Positions 1 to 8,480 of a DNA stretch of 47,527 bases are shown here, piece by piece. Origin of the DNA: Phytopseudomonas flavescens. GTDB taxonomy: Bacteria; Pseudomonadota; Gammaproteobacteria; Pseudomonadales; Pseudomonadaceae. Position 1 is the first letter of the stretch. Each line of letters opens with the position of its first letter. The notes beneath the pieces are model-generated. The model ran no database searches and was not told the DNA's origin. It saw only the letters and a list, made by a program, of their open reading frames with translations. The position numbers were made by a program, and so were the translations under genes. The DNA lies in assembly GCF_900100535.1 (NCBI RefSeq), contig NZ_FNDG01000033.1, positions 1 through 47,527 on the forward strand, read 5' to 3'.

Positions 1-1
1 C

Positions 2-652
2 GCCGGGCGCAAGGCCGGCTGGGGCCTGCTGCTGATCGTGATCATCCTCGGCGGCATCTACTCGGGCATGTTCACGCCGACCGAGGCCGCTGCGGTGGCG
101 GCGGTGTACGCGGCCTTCGTGGCGATCTTCATCTACAAGGACATGACCCTGCGCGAATGCCCGAAGGTGTTCGTCGAGGCCGGCAAGCTGAGCGTGGTGC
201 TGATGTTCATCATCGCCAACGCCATGCTCTTCGCCCACGTGCTGACCACCGAGCAGATCCCCCAGTCGATCACCGCCTGGGTGGTGGAGCAGGGCTTTTC
301 GCCCATCGAGTTCCTGCTGGTGGTGAACATCGTGCTGCTGATCGCCGGAACCTTCATGGAGCCGTCGGCGATCATCCTGATCCTGGCGCCGATCCTCTTC
401 CCGATCGCCATGCAACTGGGCATCGACCCGATCCACCTGGGCATCATCATGGTGGTGAACATGGAGATCGGCCTGATCACCCCGCCCACGGGCCTGAACC
501 TGTTCGTCACCTCGGCGGTCACCGGCATGCCGCTGACCCGCGTGGTGCGCGCGGTCTCGCCGTGGCTGCTGGTGATGCTGGCGTTCCTGATCCTGGTGAC
601 CTATGTGCCGTTCGTGTCGCTGGCGCTGCCGAACTGGCTGGGCATGTCGTAG
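2..652 (+). CDS. TRAP transporter large permease subunit (DctM/SiaM-like), 3' part only
   Basis: The reading frame is open from base 2 and its start lies outside the window; about 216 C-terminal residues are visible. The protein is very hydrophobic, with roughly five membrane segments. It carries the conserved C-terminal block of the TRAP large subunit: the YSGMFTPTEAAAVAAVYA segment, then the region around MEPSAIILILAPILFPIA, then MEIGLITPPTGLNLFV. In this family the large subunit forms the Na+-coupled channel for organic acids, working with a periplasmic binding protein and a small membrane subunit; both would lie upstream. The substrate cannot be read from this fragment. It converges on the regulator gene on the opposite strand. 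Family assignment is firm, substrate unknown. Confidence 0.9.
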   Translation, partial: AGRKAGWGLLLIVIILGGIYSGMFTPTEAAAVAAVYAAFVAIFIYKDMTLRECPKVFVEAGKLSVVLMFIIANAMLFAHVLTTEQIPQSITAWVVEQGFSPIEFLLVVNIVLLIAGTFMEPSAIILILAPILFPIAMQLGIDPIHLGIIMVVNMEIGLITPPTGLNLFVTSAVTGMPLTRVVRAVSPWLLVMLAFLILVTYVPFVSLALPNWLGMS

Positions 653-711
653 TGCCTCGCGCTTCGACAGCGGCGATGACGGTAGATGTTGGCTTACCCG
701 ATACGTGCCGC

Positions 712-732
712 GCCCGGGCCTTGAGCCCGGGC
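712..732. terminator. GC-rich hairpin between convergent genes
   Basis: Two copies of GCCCGGGC (712-719 and 725-732) are separated by CTTGA. They can fold into a strong hairpin between the converging TRAP gene and the sigma-54 activator gene. There is no clear run of T on either side, so function as an intrinsic terminator is an inference from position. Confidence 0.45.
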
Positions 733-739
733 CACGGCT

Positions 740-2545
740 CTACCAGCGCTTGCCCCGACTGTTCAATTTCTTGTACAGCGTGGTGCGGGAAATGCCCAAT
801 TTCTGGGCCGTCGCTGACAGGTTACCGGCGTTGTCCTGCAAGGCCTGCTCCACGATACTCAACACGGTGTGTTGCAAGGTGTTCGCCGGGCGCTGTGGCG
901 CGTTCGACGCGTCGATGCCCAGGTGCTCCGGCATCACCCAGGCCTCCCCCGTCGCCCAGGCGGCCGCCAGGCGCAGCACCTGCTCCAGTTCGCGGACATT
1001 GCCCGGCCAGTCCCGTTCCAGCAAAACACTCAAGGTGTCCCCGTGCAGCGGGGGGCAGCCATAGCGTTGGGCCAGGCGCTCGATGAGCAGGCGCCGGTCG
1101 CTGCGTTCGCGCAGCGTGGGCAGGCATACTTGCAGGCCACTCAGGCGGTAATACAGGTCTTCACGAAAGGCCTTGGCCGCGATGGATTGGCGCAGGTCGC
1201 AGTGGGTTGCGCTGATGACCCGAATGTCCAGCGGCATGGGCGTGACCGCGCCGAGTCGGGTCAGTTGGCGCTCCTGAAGCACTCTGAGCAGACGGGTCTG
1301 CAAAGGCAGCGGCATGTCGCCGATCTCGTCGAGCAACACGGTTCCGCCGTTCGCCGCTTCGAGCAACCCCGGTGCCCCACCTTTGCGCGCGCCGGTGAAC
1401 GTACCCTCCACGTAACCGAACAGCTCCGCTTCGATCAGGCTTTCCGGTATGGCCGAGCAGTTGATAGCAATGAACGGCGCCTGCTCGTCCCAATGTTTGT
1501 GCAGGGCGCGGGCGAAGACTTCCTTGCCGGTGCCTGTGTCGCCCTGAAGCAGAACCGGTACGCCTGCGACAAAGGCCTTGCAGGCTGCCGCGAAGCGCTT
1601 GTTCAGCGTGGCATCGCCGCCCAGTTCGGTAGCGCCGGCCGGCAGTGCCGCGGGGGCCTGCGTGGTGGCTGCTTCGAGCAATTGCACGTACAGCCGCGAG
1701 CCATCGTTGAGGGTCAGCAAATGGGGCGAGCGATGGCTGAACGGTGCGTCGCGGTTGTCGAACAGGCTGTCGAAACGGCTTGGGGCATTGCCTTGCAAGC
1801 CAAGAAGATTCTGCGCGGTGCGATTCGCGGCCCGGATGCGCCCCTGGGCGTCCACGGCCAGCAAGCCTTGCAACGGTGTGTCGAGTAACCGCAGGTCATG
1901 CTGCAGGCATACCACATGGCAATCGTCCAGGTCACGATACAGGCTATTTTCCGCAGCCATCGCGGCATAGGTGAGCTGTTCGAGCACCTGGGGCGCATGG
2001 CGCTCACCGATGCCGGTGAAATCCAGTGCACCGATCAATGTGCCGTCGGGTCGATGCAACGGCACGCTGACACAGAAGAACCGCTCGAACTCGCACAGGT
2101 AGTGCTGGCTACCCACCAGTACGATAGGCGTGTCCTCGGCCAGCACGCACAGCGGGGCGATGGTGCCGAAGCGTGCCTCGTGCACATGGCGGCCCGCCCG
2201 GAGCTGGCGCAGCGGGCTGTCCCGTTCCTGGCGGCTGTATACGATGATGCCTTTGGTGTTGGTGCAATACAGTGTCCAGGTGTGCCCGCCCAGGTGTTGC
2301 CATAGCCGGTCGATCTCCGGGGCGATGCAGGCCACCAGCCATTCGTCGCTGGCGTCCAGCCGCGCCAACTCCGGCTCCAGCTGCGCCAGGCAGGGCTGCC
2401 CCGGCATCAGCCCCGCCGCGCGCGCGCGTTGCCAGGATCGACTCACCGGATCCGGCAGCAACCCTTCGGGCAAGGGCTCACCTTCGATGAAGCGCTGACG
2501 GGCGAGCACCCGCTGTTGATGGTGGCGCAAAGCAGTGGCATCCAT
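740..2545 (-). CDS. AcoR-type sigma-54-dependent transcriptional activator
   Basis: A 601-residue bacterial enhancer-binding protein. Residues about 60-200 form a GAF-like sensor domain and about 215-290 a PAS-like segment. The AAA+ domain follows, with Walker A GDTGTGKE at 335-342, the sigma-54 contact loop at 381-386 and Walker B GGTVLLDEIGD at 400-410. A Fis-type helix-turn-helix lies at the C terminus (NLSATAQKLGISRTTLYKKL). The loop reads GTFTGA instead of the usual GAFTGA. The architecture matches AcoR and related activators of alcohol, aldehyde and acetoin catabolism. The gene is the last of a same-strand run with the aldehyde dehydrogenase, alcohol dehydrogenase and outer-membrane protein, 51 bases after the latter, and the run begins with a strong sigma-54 promoter. 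It probably activates its own operon. The effector is unknown; an aromatic or aliphatic alcohol or aldehyde is inferred. AGAGG precedes the ATG. Confidence 0.9.
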   Translation of the reverse strand: MDATALRHHQQRVLARQRFIEGEPLPEGLLPDPVSRSWQRARAAGLMPGQPCLAQLEPELARLDASDEWLVACIAPEIDRLWQHLGGHTWTLYCTNTKGIIVYSRQERDSPLRQLRAGRHVHEARFGTIAPLCVLAEDTPIVLVGSQHYLCEFERFFCVSVPLHRPDGTLIGALDFTGIGERHAPQVLEQLTYAAMAAENSLYRDLDDCHVVCLQHDLRLLDTPLQGLLAVDAQGRIRAANRTAQNLLGLQGNAPSRFDSLFDNRDAPFSHRSPHLLTLNDGSRLYVQLLEAATTQAPAALPAGATELGGDATLNKRFAAACKAFVAGVPVLLQGDTGTGKEVFARALHKHWDEQAPFIAINCSAIPESLIEAELFGYVEGTFTGARKGGAPGLLEAANGGTVLLDEIGDMPLPLQTRLLRVLQERQLTRLGAVTPMPLDIRVISATHCDLRQSIAAKAFREDLYYRLSGLQVCLPTLRERSDRRLLIERLAQRYGCPPLHGDTLSVLLERDWPGNVRELEQVLRLAAAWATGEAWVMPEHLGIDASNAPQRPANTLQHTVLSIVEQALQDNAGNLSATAQKLGISRTTLYKKLNSRGKRW

Positions 2546-2560
2546 GGATACAGCCTCTTT

Positions 2561-2568
2561 TTGTTATT
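2561..2568 (-). promoter_or_regulatory. Candidate Hfq/Crc (CA) motif in the activator gene leader
   Basis: On the minus strand the sequence reads AATAACAA, a perfect match to the AANAAYAA motif bound by Hfq with Crc in Pseudomonas. It lies just before the AGAGG ribosome-binding site of the sigma-54 activator. Binding is inferred from motif and position only. Confidence 0.5.
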
Positions 2569-2596
2569 CGAGGTCGACCGCAAGGTTACTCCGCCA

Positions 2597-3487
2597 TCAA
2601 AACAGCAACAAGGCACGCAGGTTGACCCCGAGCGCCTCCTGGAAGCCCCCTTCCACCTTCACATCGCGGGTCAGCTGGGCGCTCAGTTGCAGGGTACGCC
2701 CCAGCATCTGCTGGGCTTCCAGCCGGACTTGCTGCACCTCGGTCTTCTGCCCCAGGTAGCCGCCATCCAGGTATTGCTTGCCGCCGACACTGGCGCTGTA
2801 ACCCAGGGCCACACGTTGCGAAGGGTTGAAGTCATGGCGCAGGTTGGCCTGCAACTGGTAGGTCGGGTCTTGCTTGAGGGTCTGGGAGCCATTGCCGGCA
2901 TCGTCGTTGTCGCCGTACACCACGGCGTCGGCGTACCACTCCATGGCGAAGCGCCCGGCCAGGGGTTCGACCCAGCCCAGTTGCAGGTCGCCCTTGTAGC
3001 GGTTTTCGCCGATGTTCAGGCTGTCGTGTTCGTCGTAATGCCCCCAGGGCACGGTCAGCAAGGGTGTAATGCCGAAGTACCGCCCGCTGGCGCCGGCCTG
3101 CGGCTGGTTGACCAGCCACAACGTAGCGCCGAGGATCGGATCGCCCATACCGCTGGCGCTGCCCAGGGAATTACCCGCCACCCTGGCGTTGTAGACATGC
3201 CCGAACGGCAGGAGGATCTGCGGGTCGATGGTCATGCCGCCCACATCCATGAAGTGGATCAGGCGCACGATGCTGATATTGGATCTGAGGCTGGTGTCTC
3301 GGCGGCTGTCGGGGCCGCCCTCGGCATTGAAGCGGTCGGCCCGGCTGTATTGTTGATACCAGGCGGCGATGGTGGTGCCGGCCGGCAGCGCCGTGTAGTC
3401 GCCCACATTGACGTCGACGGCCGAGGCGGTGCCGGGCAGCAGGGCACAGGCCAGCAGCCTTGGGAGGTAGCGGGTAGAGAGGCTCAC
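2597..3487 (-). CDS. MetA-pathway/SphA-family outer-membrane protein
   Basis: With the GTG start at 3487 this is a 296-residue protein. I chose GTG because AGGA lies nine bases upstream and because it gives a clean signal peptide (STRYLPRLLACALLPGTASA, then VDVNVG). The mature part has alternating hydrophobic and polar residues and aromatic girdles typical of a beta-barrel, and ends in LRALLLF with a terminal Phe, as outer-membrane proteins do. The segment DYTALPAGTTIAAWYQQY resembles the phenol MetA-pathway protein/SphA family, often found beside alcohol and aldehyde dehydrogenases in pseudomonads. It probably admits the hydrophobic substrate of this operon. It lies 73 bases after the alcohol dehydrogenase gene and upstream of the regulator on the same strand. 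Family is likely; the transported molecule is not known. Confidence 0.78.
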   Translation of the reverse strand: MSLSTRYLPRLLACALLPGTASAVDVNVGDYTALPAGTTIAAWYQQYSRADRFNAEGGPDSRRDTSLRSNISIVRLIHFMDVGGMTIDPQILLPFGHVYNARVAGNSLGSASGMGDPILGATLWLVNQPQAGASGRYFGITPLLTVPWGHYDEHDSLNIGENRYKGDLQLGWVEPLAGRFAMEWYADAVVYGDNDDAGNGSQTLKQDPTYQLQANLRHDFNPSQRVALGYSASVGGKQYLDGGYLGQKTEVQQVRLEAQQMLGRTLQLSAQLTRDVKVEGGFQEALGVNLRALLLF

Positions 3488-3560
3488 TGGGTTGTTTCCT
3501 GTTCTTGTTATGGGGTGGCGGAGCAGCTTGCCTGTTCCGCCCGAACGCACAACCGGTGAA

Positions 3561-4685
3561 TCAACGAGCGATGCGGATGATCGGTTTCAGGGTGATGCCC
3601 TTTTCACTGTCTTCGGCCGCCCGGTTGATCTGCTCGAAGTCGTAGAACTTCACCAGCCTGTCGAAGGCGAATCGCCCTTGCAGATACAGCTCCACCAGTT
3701 CCGGAATGAACTTCTGCGGCACGCTGTCGCCCTCCACGATGCCGCGGATAGTCTTGCCGCCGAGCAGCAAGTCGTTCACGTCGAACTCCGCCGTGGCGCC
3801 CAACGCCGGCGCGCCCACCACGCCTAGACTACCTCGGCCGCCCAGGGCGTCTACCGCTTGGCGCAGCACAGCCGGATGACCGGTGGACTCCAGGGCGAAT
3901 TTCACTCCGCCGCCGGTGATCTCGCGGATAGCCGCCACCGGGTCGCTGTCCTTGCTGTTGACCGCATGGGTGGCGCCCAGGGATTTCGCCAGCTCCAGGC
4001 GCGACGGCACCACGTCCACCGCGATGATGGTGGTGGCGCCGACCACCTGGGCCGCGAGCACCGCGCTCAAGCCCACGGCCCCTGCGCCAAAGGATGCAAA
4101 GCTGCTGCCCGGAGTGACCTTCAGGGAGTTGATCACCGCCCCGGCGCCGGTCTGGATACCGCAGCCCAAGGGGCCCAGCAGCTCCAGCGGGGCCTGGGTG
4201 GACACCTTCACCGTGTTGTTCTCGCGGCTCAGGGCGTAGGTGGCGAAGGACGATTGGGCGAAGAAATGGTCGTGCAGTGGTTCGCCCCGATGGTCTTCGA
4301 TCGCGCAATTGCCATGGGGATCGGCGCCGCCGAAGTTACGCCCGAAAAACTCCTGGCAATAAGCGGCCTGGCCGCTGCCGCACGGCAGGCAGTGCCCGCA
4401 GTAACCGTAAGTCAGTACCACATGGTCGCCTTTGGCGAGGTTCTGCACCAGAGGGCCGACGGCTTCCACCACACCCGAGCCCTCGTGGCCGAGCACTGCC
4501 GGCAGCGGCACGGGGTAATACTGATCGCGCACGATCATATCGGTGTGGCACATGCCGGTGGCCACGATGCGCACCAACACTTCATCGCCCTGGGGGTGGC
4601 GAATGCGCGCGGGCTCCAGCACGAAAGGCGCGCCCTTGCTGCGGGTGACGGCGGCAGTGATGTCTACGAATGGGTGTTCAGCCAT
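3561..4685 (-). CDS. Zinc-dependent alcohol dehydrogenase, benzyl-alcohol dehydrogenase-like
   Basis: A 374-residue medium-chain (class III-like) alcohol dehydrogenase that would oxidise an alcohol to its aldehyde with NAD+. The catalytic zinc ligands are visible in GMCHTD and GHEGSG. The structural zinc has its four cysteines in the stretch CGHCLPCGSGQAAYC. The Rossmann motif reads GAGAVG. It resembles the aryl-alcohol dehydrogenases XylB/AreB that work with XylC-type aldehyde dehydrogenases, and such a gene lies 18 bases upstream on the same strand. I place the start at 4685 rather than at the ATG at 4703, because GGAG lies nine bases before the inner ATG and the outer ATG would overlap the preceding stop codon. 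An AACAATAA motif overlaps the start codon. The exact substrate (benzyl, coniferyl or aliphatic alcohol) cannot be told from sequence. Confidence 0.88.
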   Translation of the reverse strand: MAEHPFVDITAAVTRSKGAPFVLEPARIRHPQGDEVLVRIVATGMCHTDMIVRDQYYPVPLPAVLGHEGSGVVEAVGPLVQNLAKGDHVVLTYGYCGHCLPCGSGQAAYCQEFFGRNFGGADPHGNCAIEDHRGEPLHDHFFAQSSFATYALSRENNTVKVSTQAPLELLGPLGCGIQTGAGAVINSLKVTPGSSFASFGAGAVGLSAVLAAQVVGATTIIAVDVVPSRLELAKSLGATHAVNSKDSDPVAAIREITGGGVKFALESTGHPAVLRQAVDALGGRGSLGVVGAPALGATAEFDVNDLLLGGKTIRGIVEGDSVPQKFIPELVELYLQGRFAFDRLVKFYDFEQINRAAEDSEKGITLKPIIRIAR

Positions 4686-4692
4686 TATTGTT
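4685..4692 (-). promoter_or_regulatory. Candidate Hfq/Crc motif overlapping the alcohol dehydrogenase start
   Basis: Minus strand AACAATAA, exact to AANAAYAA. It lies between the GGAG ribosome-binding site and the ATG and its last A is the first base of the start codon, an ideal position for blocking translation. Confidence 0.5.
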
Positions 4693-4703
4693 ATCTCCGG
4701 CAT

Positions 4704-6164
4704 TTACAGGGGATAGGCTGGGGCATCGCCTTTGACGGTGAGCCACTGCCATTGGGTGAATTCTTCGTGGTTGGCCGCGCCACCGATGCTGGTGCCGTTA
4801 CCGGAAGCGCCCACGCCGCCGAACGGGTTGATCACCTCATCGTTCACTGTCTGGTCGTTGATGTGCAGCAGGCCCACGCGCAGTTGTTCGCCAAGCTTGA
4901 GCGCACGCCCGACGTTCTGCGACAGCACTGCGGCGGACAGGCCATACTCGGTGTCGTTGGCCAGGGCCACGGCTTGTTCGTCGGTGTCGAACGGCACCAC
5001 CACGGCGACGGGGCCGAAGATCTCTTCGTTGAACGCAGGGTTCTGCGGCGTCACTCCGCTCAACACGGTGGCCTGGAAGAACAGCCCTTCATAGCTGCCG
5101 CCCGTTTCCACCCTGGCTCCGGCCTGCTGCGCGGCCTGAACCACGCGATAGGCATGATCGCGCTGCTGGGCGTTGATCAATGGCCCCAGGTGCACTTCGC
5201 CTTGCGCCGGGTCGCCCACGGTTAGGCTCCTGGCCTTGGCCACCAGGCGCTCGAGGAAGCGCTCATAAATGCCCCGCTGTACCAGCAGGCGTCCAGTGGA
5301 CATGCAGATTTGTCCCTGGTGCAGATACACGCCCCAGGTGGCGTTGGCCAGGGCCAGGTCCAGGTCGGCATCGTCCAGTACGATCAGGGAGTTCTTGCCA
5401 CCCAGTTCCAGGGACACTTTCTTCAAGTGGCGGCCCGCTGCCTCGCCCACCTTGCGACCTGCCCCGGTGGAGCCGGTGAACTGGATCATGGCGATGTTGG
5501 CGTCGCTGGTCAGGGCCGCGCCGGCATCGGCGCCGCCCGGCAACACGTGCAGCAGACCCTCTGGCAAACCGGCCAGTTCCAGCAGGCGGGCGATGACGAA
5601 ACCGCCGCACACCGCGGTACGTGGGTCAGGCTTGAGCACCACGGCATTGCCCACAGCCAGGGCCGGGGCTACGGCGCGCATGGCTAGGTACAGCGGGAAG
5701 TTGAAGGGAGAAATCACCCCGATCACGCCCAGCGGGCGGCGCCGCGCCAGGCTCAGGCGCCCGGGTATGGAGGGCAGTACTTCGCCATGGCTGCGCGATG
5801 GTAGGCCTGCGCTTTCATGCAACGCCTTGAGGGTGATGGAGGTTTCGAAGGCCGCTTTGGCCTGGGTCGAGCCGCTTTCACGCACGATCCACCTCACGAT
5901 CTCATCGAAATGAGCCTGGCCCAGACTCGCCGCGCGCCGGAACACGTCGGCGCGCGTGTCGTAGGGCAAGGCGAACCAGGCGCTTTGCGCAGCCTTGGCT
6001 TGTGCAGCGGAACGAGCAACCTGCTCGGCGCCGATATTGCCGACATTGCCCAGGGATTCACCGGTCGCCGGCTCCAGCACAGGGCTGGCCTGGTCGGCTT
6101 TCTGCCAATGGCCGGTAAAGAAAGATTGGTTCCACAGCGAGGCAGGTAGCAAAGCGTCACTCAT
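4704..6164 (-). CDS. NAD-dependent aldehyde dehydrogenase, benzaldehyde dehydrogenase (XylC)-like
   Basis: A 486-residue member of the aldehyde dehydrogenase superfamily, full length for the family, converting an aldehyde to the carboxylic acid. Visible signatures are the nucleotide-site segment SPFNFPLY near 152-159, FTGSTGAGRKV near 229-239, the general base Glu253 in LELGGK, the catalytic Cys287 in GQICMS, and EEIFGPV. The proportions and the GNGTSIGGAANHEEFTQWQW tail are those of benzaldehyde and vanillin dehydrogenases of the XylC/AreC kind. It is first in a run with an alcohol dehydrogenase, an outer-membrane protein and a sigma-54 activator, so together they would take an alcohol to an acid. 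The start at 6164 is supported by AAGGA seven to eight bases upstream; the longer in-frame extension upstream contains the promoter and is not coding. Substrate is inferred from neighbours. Confidence 0.9.
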   Translation of the reverse strand: MSDALLPASLWNQSFFTGHWQKADQASPVLEPATGESLGNVGNIGAEQVARSAAQAKAAQSAWFALPYDTRADVFRRAASLGQAHFDEIVRWIVRESGSTQAKAAFETSITLKALHESAGLPSRSHGEVLPSIPGRLSLARRRPLGVIGVISPFNFPLYLAMRAVAPALAVGNAVVLKPDPRTAVCGGFVIARLLELAGLPEGLLHVLPGGADAGAALTSDANIAMIQFTGSTGAGRKVGEAAGRHLKKVSLELGGKNSLIVLDDADLDLALANATWGVYLHQGQICMSTGRLLVQRGIYERFLERLVAKARSLTVGDPAQGEVHLGPLINAQQRDHAYRVVQAAQQAGARVETGGSYEGLFFQATVLSGVTPQNPAFNEEIFGPVAVVVPFDTDEQAVALANDTEYGLSAAVLSQNVGRALKLGEQLRVGLLHINDQTVNDEVINPFGGVGASGNGTSIGGAANHEEFTQWQWLTVKGDAPAYPL

Positions 6165-6226
6165 TGGGTCGTCCTTTTCTTGGTGTGTGGGCGCCCGTCG
6201 TGCGCCCTGGCGATTGAAATCACCGT

Positions 6227-6242
6227 TGCATCCGCCGTGCCA
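6227..6242 (-). promoter_or_regulatory. Sigma-54 (-24/-12) promoter of the alcohol/aldehyde operon
   Basis: The minus strand reads TGGCACGGCGGATGCA, with GG and GC separated by exactly 10 bases and 14 of 16 positions in agreement with the consensus TGGCACGNNNNTTGCW or better. It lies 63 bases upstream of the aldehyde dehydrogenase start. The operon's last gene is a sigma-54 activator, so sequence and context agree. Confidence 0.85.
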
Positions 6243-6307
6243 GCCCGTCGCAATCGCGCAAGGCCGCGAGCCAGGGGGCTTGACGCATACTGGGCAAAGA
6301 TCAGGCT

Positions 6308-6354
6308 GTTCAGTTTCTGGACGCTCGCCCATTGCCAGCGTCCAGAACCTGAAC
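6308..6354. promoter_or_regulatory. 18-bp inverted repeat, candidate enhancer (UAS) for the sigma-54 activator
   Basis: Left arm GTTCAGTTTCTGGACGCT (6308-6325) and right arm AGCGTCCAGAACCTGAAC (6337-6354) are inverted copies with a single mismatch, separated by 11 bases. It begins 66 bases upstream of the -24 box, where upstream activating sequences of enhancer-binding proteins lie. There is no T run, and no gene ends immediately before it, so a terminator is less likely. Confidence 0.7.
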
Positions 6355-6727
6355 GGAGAGGGGAGCGCGGTGGCGTAACGGTGGCCTATGCTCGGCAAGG
6401 TCGGGCAGCGCCGGTCGAAGCCGTGCTGCGCGGGTTTTGCCAGTAAGTTGGGCCGAGCGCCGAGCAATCGAACTACCTGGTTCGCTTCTCAGCGAATTGA
6501 ACAGGGTGGGGCAAACCCGCCCGTGCAGCTGGCAATCGCTGGTGCTGCCCAACTGGCCGAGCATGGCTTGAGAAACGATCGTTTATCCGTAGTGCCGACC
6601 CATCGGCAATCGATGGGGTGCGCCTGCGCGGCCCGAACCATCCTAGCTGCCGATCGTCGCTCATGCGCCTCCTGCGCAAGAGCGGTGGCGCCGGGCTTTG
6701 CGGCCCCGTGCCGGTTTTTTCACGCCT
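6355..6727. other. Non-coding stretch between the alcohol operon and the EAL gene
   Basis: About 370 bases with no convincing gene; the open frames here lack family features and a ribosome-binding site. A perfect AAACGATCGTTT palindrome lies near 6573-6584. I see no RNA gene. Confidence 0.5.
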
Positions 6728-8275
6728 TCAGCTATGCGGCGGAGGGCTTTCCAGGGTCTTGAACAGGGCCTCGGCCGGCATCGGCCTGGCGTACAGGTAA
6801 CCCTGCAGGACCTGTATGCCGCGCTGGATCAGGTAATCGCTCTGCTCGGCCGTTTCGACGCCCTCGGCGACCAGATCGAGTTGCAGGCGCACGGCCAGAT
6901 CAAGGATGTTGTCGAGAATGTGCCGTGACAGCGCGTCGGAGCCGATCATCGAGACGAAACCGCGGTCGATCTTCAGGCAGTCGACGCGAAACTCGCGCAA
7001 GTAGGCCAGGCTGGAATGACCGGTGCCGAAATCGTCGATGGCGATGCGCACGCTCAGTTCACGCAGCTCGGCGAACAGCCGTTCGGTCACCGCCGTGGAG
7101 GTGATCATCTGGCGCTCGGTGAGCTCCAGTACCAGGTTGATGGCCCCGGCGGGGAACGCGGCCAGGAAGTCGCGGCATTCCTGCAGCAGTTGCAGGTTCT
7201 GGCAGTGCGCGGCGGTGATATTGATGCCGATATGAAAGCCTGCCGGCAGTTCCTGCGCCCGGCTCGCGAAGTCCTCGCGAACCTGGTTCATCAACGCACG
7301 GGTCATGGGCACGATCAGCCCCAGCCGTTCGGCCAGGGGCACGAACTGGCCTGGAGGCACCAGCCCTTCGCTGGGGTGCTGCCAGCGCATCAGCACCTCG
7401 ACGCCCTCCCAGCAACCGCTGTCGGCATTCACCAGCGGCTGGTAGTAGGGAATGAATTCCCTGGCCGCCAGTGCACGCTGCAGCTCGCTGCTGGGCGAGG
7501 CCGAGCGCAGGCTGAAACGGTAGGTGGCGGCGCCGGCCAGCGCGCCTAGCACCAGGAACAGCAAGAACTGAGGCAGATAGTGCGTGCGCATGTACTGCAG
7601 CGCCGCGCCGCTCGGGTAGCTGGCCAGTATCGTGAAGGGATAGCGTGGCGACGGTGCGCTGGAGGGGTAGTCGGTGTAGTGCGCCAGTGCAGACTTGCTG
7701 ACGACGCCATCGGCCGTCATCCAGTTGCTGCCTACCGCCAGTTGCAGAGGCACATCCTGGCCGTAGACCTGCAAGAGGCTGCTCAGGTGCTGGCCATCGA
7801 TGCCGATCAGCACGCCATCGTTGGCAGTGCTCTGCCGGTAGACCAGCAAGGCACGTTCAGGCGTGACCGGGTTGCCGGCCATCAGCCGCAGCCGGCCGTC
7901 GCTGTAGGTGGCCGGTTGTTCGGCGCTGTCGTACGCGCCCATCAGCGAGGTGCAATAGATGATGCCGTCATGCACCAGATTGAGCGAGCGGGCGAAAGGG
8001 CTGACCATGACCTGGTGGCGCAGCTGCGGCTCCACTTCCGTGCAGGGGCGGCCCGACAGCCCGATCACCGCGTCGGCGGTCTGCGCGGCGCTGTCGAGCA
8101 TGAACTCCAGCTGCCCCTGGGCATCGAGCATGCCCTTTTCGGCACGCGTCGTCAGCAGCGTCGCCGACTGCCAGTACATCAGCGGGATACCGAGCAGCAG
8201 CGGCAGCATCGCCACCCCCAGTGAGCAGCTCAGGCGCCGCGCGCGTCCGCGCGAGCGGAGGGTGGAAAAGGGCAT
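6728..8275 (-). CDS. Membrane-bound CSS-motif EAL-domain cyclic-di-GMP phosphodiesterase
   Basis: With the start at 8275 (AAGGA lies five bases upstream) this is a 515-residue inner-membrane protein. A membrane segment near residues 20-35 (MLPLLLGIPLMYW) is followed by a periplasmic region of about 200 residues containing the CSS redox-sensing pattern (a Cys in SGRPC and another in YCTSLMG). A second membrane segment (LPQFLLFLVLGALAGA) and a C-terminal EAL domain follow. The EAL signature reads EVLMRWQHP, and the catalytic set appears complete: NIT, ELTE, IDDFGTG, KIDR, AEGVE and the LQGYLYARPM end. It should therefore hydrolyse c-di-GMP, with activity set by periplasmic disulfide state as in other CSS-EAL proteins. 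It has no GGDEF domain. It is divergent from acsA, with no evident functional link. Confidence 0.9.
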   Translation of the reverse strand: MPFSTLRSRGRARRLSCSLGVAMLPLLLGIPLMYWQSATLLTTRAEKGMLDAQGQLEFMLDSAAQTADAVIGLSGRPCTEVEPQLRHQVMVSPFARSLNLVHDGIIYCTSLMGAYDSAEQPATYSDGRLRLMAGNPVTPERALLVYRQSTANDGVLIGIDGQHLSSLLQVYGQDVPLQLAVGSNWMTADGVVSKSALAHYTDYPSSAPSPRYPFTILASYPSGAALQYMRTHYLPQFLLFLVLGALAGAATYRFSLRSASPSSELQRALAAREFIPYYQPLVNADSGCWEGVEVLMRWQHPSEGLVPPGQFVPLAERLGLIVPMTRALMNQVREDFASRAQELPAGFHIGINITAAHCQNLQLLQECRDFLAAFPAGAINLVLELTERQMITSTAVTERLFAELRELSVRIAIDDFGTGHSSLAYLREFRVDCLKIDRGFVSMIGSDALSRHILDNILDLAVRLQLDLVAEGVETAEQSDYLIQRGIQVLQGYLYARPMPAEALFKTLESPPPHS

Positions 8276-8480
8276 GTCGATCCTTGCTCCGGGTAGCTTT
8301 AACGAGCTTAGCGAACCTGGCACCGCGGGCGTGTTCGCTGCATCTCGAGTCATTCGCAGGGGGCGTCAGCCACGCATGCGCTCGGTCATCCGCCTGGCGG
8401 GGTTGCGCGACCAGGGCCTGGGAACGGTAAGACCATGGTCGAATGGTTGTAGGCAGGGGGGATGGTTACAAATGTACTCA

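Noticed and set aside
6388..6762. Open frame of about 124 codons between the alcohol operon and the EAL gene
   Set aside because: It has no family features and no ribosome-binding site, overlaps the EAL gene end on the other strand, and looks like a GC-rich chance frame.
7016..7549. Long open frames opposite the EAL gene and similar ones opposite acsA, quiC1, smc and ligA
   Set aside because: They are antisense shadows of strongly conserved genes with high GC third positions.
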